A DNA stretch of 64,000 nt, from positions 186,001 to 250,000 of the forward strand of contig NZ_JBHSSW010000003.1 in NCBI RefSeq assembly GCF_042659465.1, given 5' to 3'. Of this stretch, positions 36,586 through 46,255 are shown piece after piece. The position numbers and the translations under genes are program-made. This stretch comes from Ponticaulis profundi (GTDB lineage: Bacteria; Pseudomonadota; Alphaproteobacteria; Caulobacterales; Hyphomonadaceae). Positions within the stretch are counted from its first letter, which is position 1. Each line of letters opens with the position of its first letter. Under the pieces are notes generated by a model that was not told the DNA's origin, ran no database searches, and was given only the letters and a program-made list of their open reading frames with translations.

Positions 36586-37587
36586 ATGCGCATGATGTTC
36601 CTCACCCATCCGATTGACGCCAAATCGGCGATTTCCGGCATTCTGAAAGACTGGGACAGTCTGGACTGGACGGTCATTGAGGCAGGCGAAGAGCGTATGG
36701 ATGTGCGCGTCATTCTGCCTGAAACCGACAGTCAGAAACTCGTCGATGCGCTTCAGGCGCGGCTGGCGCCCTTCAAGAACTGGCGGCTTGATATCGTCCC
36801 GCTGGAGGCAAGTATCGGTCCGAAAACCGAAGACGCGGACATCACCACTGAGAAAGACAAAAAGCACAAGCCCGAGCAGGACCCGGAAACGGCCTTGCGC
36901 GAAGAGATCTATGAAGATGTCGCGACCGGCGCGAAGATCAATTCCACCTTTCTCATTCTCACCGTTCTGTCGGCCATTGTGGCCGCGCTTGGCATGAATG
37001 CGAACAGCGTTGCCGTTGTGATCGGCGCGATGGTGATTGCCCCATTGCTGGGCCCTCTGCTCGCCTTTTCCTTTGCGTCCTCCATTGGCGATGTCGAGCT
37101 GATGGGCAAAGCAAGCCGCACCGCGCTTGCCGGTCTGGCGCTTGGCTTTGCCACCGCTTTTCTTGTCGGATTGATCGCCCCCATTCATCTGGAAAGTCCG
37201 GAGCTGATCAGTCGCACAGTGGTTGGCCTTGATAGCGTGGTGCTGGCGCTTGCCTCAGGCGGCGCCGCTGCGCTCTCTGTCGCGCGAGGGCTTCCGACAA
37301 CGCTTGTCGGCGTCATGGTCGCCGTCGCGCTTCTGCCGCCATCAGCTGCCGTGGCCATGTATCTTGGCGCAGGCGAAATCGGCCTGTCGCTGCGCGCCGG
37401 CGTTCTGCTCGCGACCAACATTATCAGCGTGAATATCGCCAGCATGCTGGTCTTCGCACTTCGGGGCATTCGCCCGCGCACCTGGCTCGAGCGTCGCTCA
37501 GCCAAACGCTCCACCCAGATCAATCTGGCGGTCTGGGGCGGGCTGCTCCTTGCCATCACCGCGCTCATCGTCATCGTTCTGGCGTGA
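36586..37587 (+). CDS. DUF389 (TIGR00341) membrane protein
   Basis: 333 residues from ATG 36586. A soluble N-terminal ferredoxin-like region (1-85) and a charged linker precede about six membrane helices. Characteristic pieces are NSTFLILTVLSAIVAALG, VVIGAMVIAPLLGPLLA, and ALLPPSAAVAMYLG. The family is a putative transporter or channel of unknown substrate. No strong ribosome site was found, and the true start may be up to 84 bases earlier. Confidence 0.85.
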   Translation: MRMMFLTHPIDAKSAISGILKDWDSLDWTVIEAGEERMDVRVILPETDSQKLVDALQARLAPFKNWRLDIVPLEASIGPKTEDADITTEKDKKHKPEQDPETALREEIYEDVATGAKINSTFLILTVLSAIVAALGMNANSVAVVIGAMVIAPLLGPLLAFSFASSIGDVELMGKASRTALAGLALGFATAFLVGLIAPIHLESPELISRTVVGLDSVVLALASGGAAALSVARGLPTTLVGVMVAVALLPPSAAVAMYLGAGEIGLSLRAGVLLATNIISVNIASMLVFALRGIRPRTWLERRSAKRSTQINLAVWGGLLLAITALIVIVLA

Positions 37588-37695
37588 GGCGATGAGCAGG
37601 CTCATCCGCGCTCGCAGAAACAAGGGCTTGCCTACTGGCGCATTCACTGCGAATCCGTCAGTTTCACGCACCACACGCAAACACAGCTGTCTTTG

Positions 37696-38304
37696 ATGTC
37701 GCGCAATTTGATCGGCCCGGAACTTCAGCGGGTCATAGACCTGATTGGAAAACTGCCCGGGCTGGGCCCTCGTTCGGCCCGTCGTGTGGCGCTGTATCTG
37801 CTGAAACGCCGCGATGCGCTGCTCATCCCGCTTGCCGAAGCTCTGTCAGACGCGGCGGGCAAGATCACGCGATGCTCCGTTTGCGGCACGTATGACACCG
37901 TCGATCCCTGCACAGTCTGCTCAACGCCGGGCCGTGACCAGTCCGTGATCTGCGTTGTGCAGGACGTTCCAGACCTCTGGGCGCTGGAACGTGCGGGCTC
38001 CTATCGCGGCCAGTACCATATTCTGGGCGGCGTGCTCTCTGCCCTGGATGGCGTGGGGCCTGAAAAGCTCAATCTGGACAGCCTCGTTCAGCGCTCAGCG
38101 CAGCCCGAGGTGAAAGAGATCATTCTGGCGCTGTCAGCCACCGTCGATGGCCAGACAACCGCGCACTATATCTCGGACCGGCTTGAGCATCTGGATGTGC
38201 GCATTTCTCGCCTGGCTCAGGGGCTGCCGGTTGGCGGCGAACTCGATCATCTGGACGACGGCACGCTGACAGCCGCCATGATGAGCCGCCGCGGACTGGA
38301 CTGA
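37696..38304 (+). CDS. recR: Recombination mediator RecR
   Basis: 202 residues with helix-hairpin-helix (LPGLGPRSARR), the zinc finger CSVCGTYDTVDPCTVC, and the Toprim domain (ICVVQDVPDLWALE, then YHILGG). It works with RecO and RecF to load RecA on gapped DNA. The usual partner dnaX or YbaB gene is not adjacent here. It stops immediately before the convergent stop of the M20 gene. The ribosome site is weak. Confidence 0.96.
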   Translation: MSRNLIGPELQRVIDLIGKLPGLGPRSARRVALYLLKRRDALLIPLAEALSDAAGKITRCSVCGTYDTVDPCTVCSTPGRDQSVICVVQDVPDLWALERAGSYRGQYHILGGVLSALDGVGPEKLNLDSLVQRSAQPEVKEIILALSATVDGQTTAHYISDRLEHLDVRISRLAQGLPVGGELDHLDDGTLTAAMMSRRGLD

Positions 38305-39573
38305 TCAGCGCGCTGTCGCGCTTTTCGCCATCGCGACATAGAGCCCGCGTCCTGCATCCAGCGCATCGGGATGAATGGTAAAGTCCGGCGTATGTACGCC
38401 GCCGACACCGAGCCCGTCTTTTGCCACGCCCAATCCAAAATAAAGCGCTGGCAGCTCCGCCGTGTAATAGGCAAAATCCTCAGAGAACATGCCCTGTCTG
38501 TCGGTCACGCGCAGCTCACCGCCCCAACTCTCCCGCAGGACCGGCATCATCTCATCCAGCAGCTCCGTTGCATTGATCGTTGGCGGCGATCCCTTTCGAA
38601 GGTTGAAGTCAGCGACGACGCCATAAGCCTCCGCCAGTTTTTCCACGCGAGACGTCACCAGCGTGCGAATGCTTGGCTGCCCGTCCGGACCAACATCAAT
38701 ATCCTCGAAAGCCCGCAGCGTGCCGCCGAGCGTCGCCTCGGTTGGCAGGACGTTCTTCGAACCCGAGTCCGCGACAAGCCGCGCAACGCTGAGAATGAAG
38801 GGACGATTTGCAATATCGATATTGCGCGCTGGAAGACGAGCCAGCTCGTCAGCAAATCGCGCCGCCACCAGCGGCAGATCATTGCCCTCATACGGAGCGG
38901 CAGCGTGTGACCCCTTGCCCGTCAGGGTGAGATCGAAATAATTGCTGCCTGCGAGCGTCGCGCCGGATGAAATGGTCGCCTCACCGACTTCCATGCCGGG
39001 CGCAGAATGCAGCGCGAAAATGGCCTCAACGCCAAGCGCTTTCAAAAGGCCTTCTTCGACAATGTCATCAGCGCCCCCACTGACCTCTTCGGCTGGCTGA
39101 AAGAGAAAGATGATCTTGCCGTTGAAACGCGCCGGGTCCGCGGTGATGTCTGCCGCCGCGCCGAGCAGCATGGCAGCATGGGCGTCGTGACCGCAATTGT
39201 GCATGATACCGGGAATGGTTGAGCGCGGGCTATGATCTTCCGGCTCAACCGTGCCGATGGTCAAAGGCCGCGCATCCATCTCTGAGCGCAGCGCAATCAC
39301 AGGCCCTGGCCGCCCTGTATCAAACACGCCAATTACTGCCGTGGGCGCAAGATCTGATGTGACGATCTCGATCCCGCCAAAACGTTCCAGCGCGTCTGTC
39401 AGATAGGCTTGCGCCAGCACTTCCTTGCCGCCGAGTTCCGGATTTTCATGCAGATATGTGTAGGCAGCTTGCGACGTTTGCGCTGGCGAAATCGTCTGCT
39501 CTGCCGAATAGCCCGTCGGAACCGCTGCGCAGGACATCAACAATGTGACCGACAGAATGGCGAAAGGTTTCAT
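38305..39573 (-). CDS. M20 family amidohydrolase, predicted lipoprotein
   Basis: 422 residues from ATG 39573 (GAGGAG nine bases upstream). The leader ends in LLMSCAA, a lipobox, so the enzyme is probably lipid-anchored. The M20D/amidohydrolase features are the MHNCGHDAHAAML metal block, FLFQPAEE with the catalytic glutamates, and ALHSAPG. It removes acyl groups from amino acid amides or small peptides; the exact substrate is unknown. Confidence 0.9.
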   Translation of the reverse strand: MKPFAILSVTLLMSCAAVPTGYSAEQTISPAQTSQAAYTYLHENPELGGKEVLAQAYLTDALERFGGIEIVTSDLAPTAVIGVFDTGRPGPVIALRSEMDARPLTIGTVEPEDHSPRSTIPGIMHNCGHDAHAAMLLGAAADITADPARFNGKIIFLFQPAEEVSGGADDIVEEGLLKALGVEAIFALHSAPGMEVGEATISSGATLAGSNYFDLTLTGKGSHAAAPYEGNDLPLVAARFADELARLPARNIDIANRPFILSVARLVADSGSKNVLPTEATLGGTLRAFEDIDVGPDGQPSIRTLVTSRVEKLAEAYGVVADFNLRKGSPPTINATELLDEMMPVLRESWGGELRVTDRQGMFSEDFAYYTAELPALYFGLGVAKDGLGVGGVHTPDFTIHPDALDAGRGLYVAMAKSATAR

Positions 39574-39662
39574 GGCAGGCAACTCCTCTACAGCGCGTCT
39601 GGCATATCACGACGCGCCGCCATGACCACCGCCTGCCTTCCGCAGAGCCGCCCTATCGCCAT

Positions 39663-39693
39663 AAAAAAGGCGAACATCACGTCCGCCTTTTTT
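39663..39693 (-). terminator. Terminator of the carbonic anhydrase gene
   Basis: The stem AAAAAAGGCGGAC / GTTCGCCTTTTTT (one G-U pair) on the minus strand lies just after the carbonic anhydrase stop. Confidence 0.88.
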
Positions 39694-39702
39694 GCCGAAA
39701 AC

Positions 39703-40443
39703 CTAGTTCGATTTGAGCACGAAGCGTCGGCCCCGATCCTGCACCGGGCGGTAGGAGTGCGGAAACAGTGTTTCAAACACCGCAATCTGATCAGCCGAAG
39801 CGGTCAGAGGCTTTTCGAAGACCGTCCAGTCGACAATTTCCGAACATGGCGGCGTCGTGAGCGAACCTTCATAGCGATAGACATCCCAACCGCCTGGCAG
39901 GAGATCATTCAGATCGAACGTCATGTCCGGATCATAACCGCCTACTGTGCCCGGAAGGGCTGAGATCAGATCTGCCAGCGCCTGGTTCTCACGGCCCTGC
40001 TGAAACAGGATGCCGATCACAGCGAGACGACCATCATCCGAGGCGTGCACGAGATGCACTTCCAGCGGATAGCGCGTGCCATGCATAGTGTGTTCAGATC
40101 CCGCATGAAAGTGGAACTGAAGGAATTTATAGGTCACGCCATCGACAACAATCTTGCCGGGCGCATCGAGACCAACCTGAAATGTGTGACCATTATTGGT
40201 GGTGCTCGTGACGTCTGCCGGATGCCAGTAAATGGCCGGAGGATGAATATCAGCGGCAATCGCACCACTATTCAGATCGATCGGCGACTGTTCTGCGCCC
40301 TTGCACGCCGCAAATTGCGGATCAAGATCGGCCCAATGCGTTGGGCCTTCCACACCTTCATATGTCCAGTGCGTAGACGTTGACCCAGCCTGAGCCAGTG
40401 GTGTCATGAGTGCGAGCGTTGTCGCAGCGAGCCATTTTCTCAT
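39703..40443 (-). CDS. Periplasmic alpha-carbonic anhydrase
   Basis: 246 residues with a signal peptide (cleavage near AQAGS). It interconverts carbon dioxide and bicarbonate. The three zinc histidines lie in FHFHAGSEH and EVHLVH, with QSPIDL and SLTTPPCSE as further family markers; the Cys at GAEQ/PPC positions suggests the usual disulfide. AGAGG precedes the start. A single gene with its own terminator. Confidence 0.95.
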   Translation of the reverse strand: MRKWLAATTLALMTPLAQAGSTSTHWTYEGVEGPTHWADLDPQFAACKGAEQSPIDLNSGAIAADIHPPAIYWHPADVTSTTNNGHTFQVGLDAPGKIVVDGVTYKFLQFHFHAGSEHTMHGTRYPLEVHLVHASDDGRLAVIGILFQQGRENQALADLISALPGTVGGYDPDMTFDLNDLLPGGWDVYRYEGSLTTPPCSEIVDWTVFEKPLTASADQIAVFETLFPHSYRPVQDRGRRFVLKSN

Positions 40444-40574
40444 CTCGAACCTCTTGAGCGAGTCCTCTCCCCGTCCCGTAGGACGGCGAGAAATCTGCCG
40501 CGGGCTGGTTAAGAATGTTCAAAACGGCTCGTACAATTCATCGAAATCCCGACTATTGGAACACTATGTCGCAG

Positions 40575-41759
40575 TCAGGATGCTGGCACAGGTTCGATCC
40601 GGTAGATCGGCGCGTCAAAGTCATCAATGGTGACATAGAGAAAGCCGTCCGGCGCTTCTTTCACCAACCGGAAGCGAACGCCTTCATCGGTGAACAACGC
40701 CTCTTCGCCACGAACGCGTCCCTTATCGAGATCGACGCGCTGGATTTTCGACCCGGCAAGCGCGCTTGTCAGAATATCCCCCTGCCAGTCCGGATAGCGA
40801 TCGCTGGTCACGAACGCGATGCTGGAGGGCGCAATGCTTGGCACCCATTTTACAATGGGTTGCTCCATCCCCGGCGCTTCGGTTTGCGTCGTGATGATGC
40901 TGCCATCGTAATTGACGCCATAGGTAATGGTCGGCCAGCCATAGTTCAGGGATGGCTCGAGAATATTGATCTCGTCTCCACCTTTGGGACCATGTTCGGA
41001 CTCATAAATTGTGTCGGTCGCGGCATCATAAGCGAGCCCCTGAACATTACGGTGTCCAAAGGAATAAACAGTATCGAGCGCCTCGTCACTGCCGACAAAT
41101 GGGTTGTCATCCGGCGCGCTGCCATCGCGGTTCAGGCGCATCACCGTCCCATGACTGTTCTGCGGGTTTTGCGCTTCATCCATATAGCGGAAGCCATCGC
41201 CCAGTCCGAGCAGCAGCGTGTTGTCTGGCAGAAAGAGGAGCCGTCCGCCATAATGGGCAGAGGTCGCTCGCTTGGTCGGAGCAACATAAATATCGACCGG
41301 GTTCTCGAATGTGAGATTGTCTTCGGAAAGCCGCGCTTTCATCAAAGCCGTCGCATTCTCGGACTTGGTGCCTTTCGAATAGGACAGATAGACAAAGCGA
41401 TTGCTTTCGAACTCCGGGTCAATGGCAATGTCGAGATAACCACCCTGCCCGGCGACCAGTGTTTCCGGTCCACCAGATACGTCTGCGCCACTCGTCGCGC
41501 CCGGCGCCACATAACGCACCTGACCTTCACGCTCTGAAACCAGCATGCCGCCATCCGGCAGGAAGGCGAGGCCCCAGGCGAAATCAAAACCAGATGCAGC
41601 TTCAACCAGCTGATAACCGGCCTTTGCCTCGCCAGCCGATGGGGTGATGACCGAGGCCGTCTCATCAGACTGAGCCGGAGCACCGCCCGTTTCGCCCGAA
41701 CCGCATGCGGCCAGCATGGTGCTGCCAAGAAGAGTCATTGCCAGAGCTGCGTGCTTCAT
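40575..41759 (-). CDS. PQQ-dependent sugar dehydrogenase, lipoprotein
   Basis: 394 residues from ATG 41759 (AGAGGAAACGAG upstream). It has the lipobox LAACG and a six-bladed propeller of the soluble glucose dehydrogenase class. Diagnostic segments include GGRLLFLPD, LLLGLGDG, RNVQGLAYD, and EHGPKGGDEIN. It oxidises sugars or aldoses in the periplasm using PQQ. No PQQ biosynthesis genes are in this window. Confidence 0.92.
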   Translation of the reverse strand: MKHAALAMTLLGSTMLAACGSGETGGAPAQSDETASVITPSAGEAKAGYQLVEAASGFDFAWGLAFLPDGGMLVSEREGQVRYVAPGATSGADVSGGPETLVAGQGGYLDIAIDPEFESNRFVYLSYSKGTKSENATALMKARLSEDNLTFENPVDIYVAPTKRATSAHYGGRLLFLPDNTLLLGLGDGFRYMDEAQNPQNSHGTVMRLNRDGSAPDDNPFVGSDEALDTVYSFGHRNVQGLAYDAATDTIYESEHGPKGGDEINILEPSLNYGWPTITYGVNYDGSIITTQTEAPGMEQPIVKWVPSIAPSSIAFVTSDRYPDWQGDILTSALAGSKIQRVDLDKGRVRGEEALFTDEGVRFRLVKEAPDGFLYVTIDDFDAPIYRIEPVPAS

Positions 41760-41846
41760 CTCGTTTCCTCTATTCAACTGACGTTAAATTTAGGGGGCCT
41801 CTACGGAAAGTCAGCCCTGCGAAAGCCAACGCCCTCACTCAAAATG

Positions 41847-41878
41847 AAAAAAGCGGGGAGACTTTTCAGCTCCCCGCC
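41847..41878 (-). terminator. Terminator of the TonB-dependent receptor gene
   Basis: The stem GCGGGGAG / CTCCCCGC with a nine-base loop, followed on the minus strand by a T run, 30 bases after the receptor stop codon. Confidence 0.9.
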
Positions 41879-41907
41879 AGTTACCTTTCAAATCCGGAGT
41901 GAGAAGA

Positions 41908-44781
41908 TTACCAGGATTTGCCCAGCGTCACGCCATAGGTGGCTGGCTCGTTAAGGAACAGGTTGGTGAACAGACCTGATGAGTCATCGGTCAGATACGC
42001 ACCGGTGATGACGTCTTCATCAGCGATGTTCTTACCGAAGAACTCGAGGTACAGCCCCTGTGCCTCATTATCGAAGCGGACAGACAGGTTGATATTGTCC
42101 CAGCTGTCGAGCTTGTCGTGCGGTGTGTTCCAGACGCGCGAGAAGCTGTCTGACTGATAATAGTAGTCACCGCGCAGTGTGGCGCTCCAACCATCAAATG
42201 GCAGCTCATACCAGGTGTATTCCGCACCGAGAGAGAACGTCGTGTCTGGCGTACCCGGAATGGAGTTACCGGACAGATCTTTGGACTCCCCGTCGAATGG
42301 CGTCAGGCCACCAACTGTCTGCGTGTTACCATCTGAGTCTGTGTAAGAGATGGTGCCAACACCGAAGGCCGCTTCCTGGCCAGCAAAGGCGCCAGAGCAA
42401 ATACCTGCCGTCGATCCCGGTGCGAGCGCACCAGCGGCAATGGCGCCAAGCACCGTTGCATAGCCCTCAGCAGAGACCGCACAGTTAGAGAAGTCACCTG
42501 AGTTTTTCAGGACCACAATGTCTGAACGACCACTGGTACGATCCAGCACGTCCAACGCGTAGGTGTCCTGGATTTCTGTATCCAGCAGACCGAGGTTTGC
42601 GTTGAAGACCAGCCCATCAACCGGGCTCCAGACTGTTTCCAGCTCAAAGCCTTTGATCTTCGCATCAATGTTGAAGTTCGCAGAGGACCGGTTGATGATC
42701 TGAGTGATCTGATATCCCTCATAATCATAATAGAAGCCGGTTGCGTTCAACTGAAGCGCGCCGCCTGCCAGTGTATTCTTCGTACCGAGCTCATAAGAGT
42801 TGATGAACTCCGGATCAAAGAACTGCGGAAAGGCATCCGGGTTTCCAGCTGGCTGTGGCGGGTTGATGCCGCCGCCCTTATAGCCGCGTGAATAGAAGCC
42901 ATAAATCAGCGTGTCTTCAGAGAAGCTGAAGTCAGGTGACCAGTCGAAACCGATACGGCCCGTTACCTCTTCAAACTCAGCCCGGAAAATACCATCCGGC
43001 GCGCCAGGTGCTGGCGCTGGCTGGAATGGATCTGGACGTGCTGCATCCGGAACGAACAGATAGGTTGGAATATTCTTCTGTTCTTTTTCGTCCTTGGTGT
43101 AGCGAAGACCAACGGTCAGCTGCAGGTCATCCGTAATATCGAGGTAGGTTTCGCCAAACATCGCGAAGGATTCGAGCTCATAAGGAGAGATCGAACGGAA
43201 ATAGTTCCGACCTGTCGCATCCAGATTGGACAGAATTGGCGGCTCGCCATTGCCAGAGTCATCAACGCTGGTAATGCCACCAAAAATGGCGCCGCCGAGG
43301 GCGTTGTTGATTTGCGTCAGAGCCGTCAGAGAGTTCGAGAAAACGTAATAGCTTTCTTCGTTATTCTCGAGCTGGTTGGCTTTGCCATTGTACCAGATCG
43401 CACCGAGGTTGAAGTTGAAGCGACCGTCAAAATCCGACTGCAGTCGCAGCTCGTGCGAACTTGCTTCCGAGACAACAGCCGAGAGGTCGAAGGTCCGGAA
43501 GAAGTTAGACGTACCAACCTGCGGGTCTGAAACCATGCCGCCCGGGAAGAGCGCCTGATAAACCGGTGCCAGAGCCGGGTTGCCAAGCGGATTGCCGACC
43601 ACGTTAAACGGTGAGTCTGGCGTCGCTTTGTTATAGTCTTCCTCGGAAAGCGTGCGGCCTTCGTTCGAGGCACCCAGATAGGTCAGGGTCAGGGAATCAG
43701 TCAGATCATACTGGCCCTGCCAGATGAACAGGTCCTGCTCTGCCTGATAGCGCGGGTCGAAAGCAGATTCGATGGCGCGCAGATCCGGATTGAGTGCACT
43801 TGTGTAAACATCGCCGTTCATCAGACCGGCTGTGATACCCAGACCACCACCCAGCGTCGCAGCCGAGTTCAGACGCTCATAGGATTCGCTAAGCGGCGCG
43901 GCCTGACAGCCTTGCGAGGTATAAATCTGATCGGCGCCAGAAATTGGAATGCCCGCAAAAGAGGTGTCGAACGGATCTTTCTTACAGAGCTGCTTGCCCG
44001 AGCGCAGACGGTTATCGTCTTCTTCAAAATGCTCATACATGACGAAGCCACGGAACCGATCGGTTGGCTCGAAAGCGAGCGTGGCACGAACGCTGTAAAG
44101 ATCGCGTCCATCAATGTCCTGACCAGTGATCGTATTCTGCGCGAAACCGTCACGCGTCAGCTTTGAACCTGCCAGACGCAGCGCCAGCTTCTCACCGATC
44201 GGCACGTTGACCATGCCCTTCGCCTTGAAAGTATTGTCCGACCCCACGGTGCCTTTGACGTTCGCCTGGAACTCTTCAAACACAGGTTTCGCCGTGATGA
44301 TGTTCACCACACCGCCGGTCGCGTTACGACCATAGAGCGTACCCTGCGGGCCGCGTAGCGTCTCAACGCGTTCCACATCGAAGAACTCTGCTTCGAAGAG
44401 CGCGTTGAAACCGAGTGGCACGTCATTCTGGTGCACACCCACACCGGCATCACCCGATGTCGCGACAAGGTCGGCACCGATGCCGCGGATCTTGAAGTTA
44501 TAGCCCGAGAAATTGCCTTTCGCGAACGACACGTTCGGAATGGACTTAACGAGGTCCGGACCACCGGCCAGCTGCATTTTTTCAAGTGCATCTTCGTCAA
44601 AAGCGGAAACCGCAATCGGAACGTCCTGAATGGATTCAGACTGCTTCTGAGTCGTAACGACAATCGTGTCGAACTTACGCTCACCTTCCTGCGCGACTGC
44701 TGATGGCATGAATGCCGCCAATGCAATCGCAGACACGCCCAGAGACAAGGCGCACTTCACCTGTTTTGAAAAGTTCATCAT
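41908..44781 (-). CDS. TonB-dependent outer-membrane receptor
   Basis: 957 residues with a signal peptide (cleavage after SAVAQ), a TonB box-like DTIVVTTQK, a plug domain (about 45-160, with RGIGADL and LRGPQGTLYGRNATGG), and a long barrel. Its length and plug resemble the substrate-import receptors abundant in Caulobacterales, which take up sugars, siderophores or aromatic compounds. The ligand is not evident. GGGGAGGAG precedes the start. No substrate operon is adjacent. Confidence 0.94.
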   Translation of the reverse strand: MMNFSKQVKCALSLGVSAIALAAFMPSAVAQEGERKFDTIVVTTQKQSESIQDVPIAVSAFDEDALEKMQLAGGPDLVKSIPNVSFAKGNFSGYNFKIRGIGADLVATSGDAGVGVHQNDVPLGFNALFEAEFFDVERVETLRGPQGTLYGRNATGGVVNIITAKPVFEEFQANVKGTVGSDNTFKAKGMVNVPIGEKLALRLAGSKLTRDGFAQNTITGQDIDGRDLYSVRATLAFEPTDRFRGFVMYEHFEEDDNRLRSGKQLCKKDPFDTSFAGIPISGADQIYTSQGCQAAPLSESYERLNSAATLGGGLGITAGLMNGDVYTSALNPDLRAIESAFDPRYQAEQDLFIWQGQYDLTDSLTLTYLGASNEGRTLSEEDYNKATPDSPFNVVGNPLGNPALAPVYQALFPGGMVSDPQVGTSNFFRTFDLSAVVSEASSHELRLQSDFDGRFNFNLGAIWYNGKANQLENNEESYYVFSNSLTALTQINNALGGAIFGGITSVDDSGNGEPPILSNLDATGRNYFRSISPYELESFAMFGETYLDITDDLQLTVGLRYTKDEKEQKNIPTYLFVPDAARPDPFQPAPAPGAPDGIFRAEFEEVTGRIGFDWSPDFSFSEDTLIYGFYSRGYKGGGINPPQPAGNPDAFPQFFDPEFINSYELGTKNTLAGGALQLNATGFYYDYEGYQITQIINRSSANFNIDAKIKGFELETVWSPVDGLVFNANLGLLDTEIQDTYALDVLDRTSGRSDIVVLKNSGDFSNCAVSAEGYATVLGAIAAGALAPGSTAGICSGAFAGQEAAFGVGTISYTDSDGNTQTVGGLTPFDGESKDLSGNSIPGTPDTTFSLGAEYTWYELPFDGWSATLRGDYYYQSDSFSRVWNTPHDKLDSWDNINLSVRFDNEAQGLYLEFFGKNIADEDVITGAYLTDDSSGLFTNLFLNEPATYGVTLGKSW

Positions 44782-45007
44782 TTTTCTCCTCCCCTCGACA
44801 CCGTGTAAGCCTCATTGTATTTCGGCGGGCCTACGTTTCGGATTTATCGCGTTATGCGACATCGAGTGCACGAAGGAGACTATTGGTTGTGACCATTTGT
44901 CAATGTCCAAAGTGCAAGCTCGTAAAAATGATAGGTAAATTGTGTGTCCCTACTGACACAGTGCAGATTAGTTAACCTTACGGCAGGTATAGGGAGTTCA
45001 CTTCAAG

Positions 45008-45736
45008 GTGTTTAAGTCAAATGCACTCGTTCTTTTCTCGGGCGGACAAGACTCCACAGTTTGTCTTGCATGGGCTTTGCGACGATATAAAAACGTCTCT
45101 ACTGTCGGGTTTGACTATGGACAGCGTCATAAGATTGAATTGATCTGCAGACAGTCTGTTTTATCCCAATTCAAATCTTTAAATACTTTCTCTGAAACCT
45201 CTCTTGGCGAAGATATCGTTCTTGATTTGTCAGTCCTTGGACAGGTTAGCGAGACGTCTTTGACACGTGACGTCGAGATATCTGTTGCGAATACTGGATT
45301 ACCTTCCACTTTCGTACCGGGACGCAATCTGATCTTCCTCACCCTCGCGAGCGCTGTCGCCTGGCGGCGCGGCGCTAACACGCTTGTTGGCGGCATGTGC
45401 GAGACCGATTATTCCGGCTATCCTGATTGTCGCCGCACCACGCTGGACGCCCAGGAACAGGCACTTTCGCTGGGTCTCGACCGTGAAATGGCGATCGAAA
45501 CACCGCTCATGCACAAATCGAAAGCCGATACCTTTGCCATGGCCAAAGCGCTTGGCGGCGAAGAACTCGTAGAAGTGATTGTCGAAGAGACACATACCTG
45601 TTATCTCGGCGACCGCTCACACCGCCATGACTGGGGGTATGGATGCGGCACCTGTCCGGCTTGCGAACTGCGCGAAAAGGGCTGGAAGGAATGGACCGAG
45701 GCTGGCCGTCCAGTGGATGAGACCGCTCTCGACTAG
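45008..45736 (+). CDS. queC: 7-cyano-7-deazaguanine (preQ0) synthase
   Basis: 242 residues converting carboxydeazaguanine to preQ0 for queuosine tRNA modification. The PP-loop SGGQDSTVCL is at residues 10-19, and the zinc site is in GCGTCPACELR near the end. The start is GTG with GGGAG a little far upstream. Codon use changes sharply near 45308: the first 100 codons are AT-rich, the rest are GC-rich like the neighbours. It forms a unit with queD 15 bases later. No preQ1 riboswitch was recognised upstream. Confidence 0.95.
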   Translation: MFKSNALVLFSGGQDSTVCLAWALRRYKNVSTVGFDYGQRHKIELICRQSVLSQFKSLNTFSETSLGEDIVLDLSVLGQVSETSLTRDVEISVANTGLPSTFVPGRNLIFLTLASAVAWRRGANTLVGGMCETDYSGYPDCRRTTLDAQEQALSLGLDREMAIETPLMHKSKADTFAMAKALGGEELVEVIVEETHTCYLGDRSHRHDWGYGCGTCPACELREKGWKEWTEAGRPVDETALD

Positions 45737-45750
45737 GGCTTGCTCCCTTT

Positions 45751-46203
45751 ATGGATCAACGGAACACACACGTGACTGTGAAATCGCAAACAGATATTCA
45801 GGCCGTTTCGGCTGCGCCCAATCTCGTCGGGCGGACGTTTGAAATCACCCGGACCTCCGGCTTCGAGGCTGCGCACCATCTGCGCCCGAAAGACCCGAAC
45901 CACCCTTATGGCCAGCTCCATGGGCACTCCTTCCATGTCGAAATCGGCGTGTCCGGCGTCGTCCGGGAAGGAGAAGACTGGGTCGATGATTTTGCACGCA
46001 TTGGCGACGAACTCGCCAAAGTAACTGCACAACTCGATCACTCTTATCTGAATGATATCAAAGGTCTGGAGCTACCAACTCTGGAGCGCATCTGTGTCTG
46101 GATTGCAGACCGCCTCCAACCCAGCCTGCCGAAACTCTCGCGCGTCACGGTTTCGAGACCCAGCCTGAAAGAAGGCTGCACGCTGCGCCTCGACGCACAA
46201 TGA
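45751..46203 (+). CDS. queD: QueD-like 6-carboxytetrahydropterin synthase
   Basis: 150 residues of the 6-pyruvoyltetrahydropterin synthase fold. The zinc histidines are present (FEAAHHL and LHGHSFH), as is LDHSYLND with the Asp-His pair. The catalytic Cys expected four residues before LHGH is Tyr (PYGQLHGH), and the pterin-binding Glu near the C-terminus is not obvious. Placement after queC supports a queuosine role, but activity may differ from classical QueD. It ends at a terminator. The ribosome site is weak, and the start may be a few codons later. Confidence 0.85.
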   Translation: MDQRNTHVTVKSQTDIQAVSAAPNLVGRTFEITRTSGFEAAHHLRPKDPNHPYGQLHGHSFHVEIGVSGVVREGEDWVDDFARIGDELAKVTAQLDHSYLNDIKGLELPTLERICVWIADRLQPSLPKLSRVTVSRPSLKEGCTLRLDAQ

Positions 46204-46204
46204 A

Positions 46205-46230
46205 AAAACCGGCCTCAACAGGCCGGTTTT
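46205..46230. terminator. Terminator after queCD
   Basis: A perfect 11-bp stem AAAACCGGCCT / AGGCCGGTTTT with a CAAC loop, followed by CTTTTT. It may also serve the convergent secreted protein gene. Confidence 0.93.
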
Positions 46231-46255
46231 CTTTTTAGAATGTGACGCTCAGACC

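Noticed and set aside
40515..41537. 340-residue plus-strand frame
   Set aside because: Antisense to the sugar dehydrogenase, whose motifs on the other strand are unmistakable.
44880..45007. Possible preQ1 riboswitch upstream of queC
   Set aside because: No convincing preQ1-I pseudoknot core or A-rich tail could be found near the GTG start.
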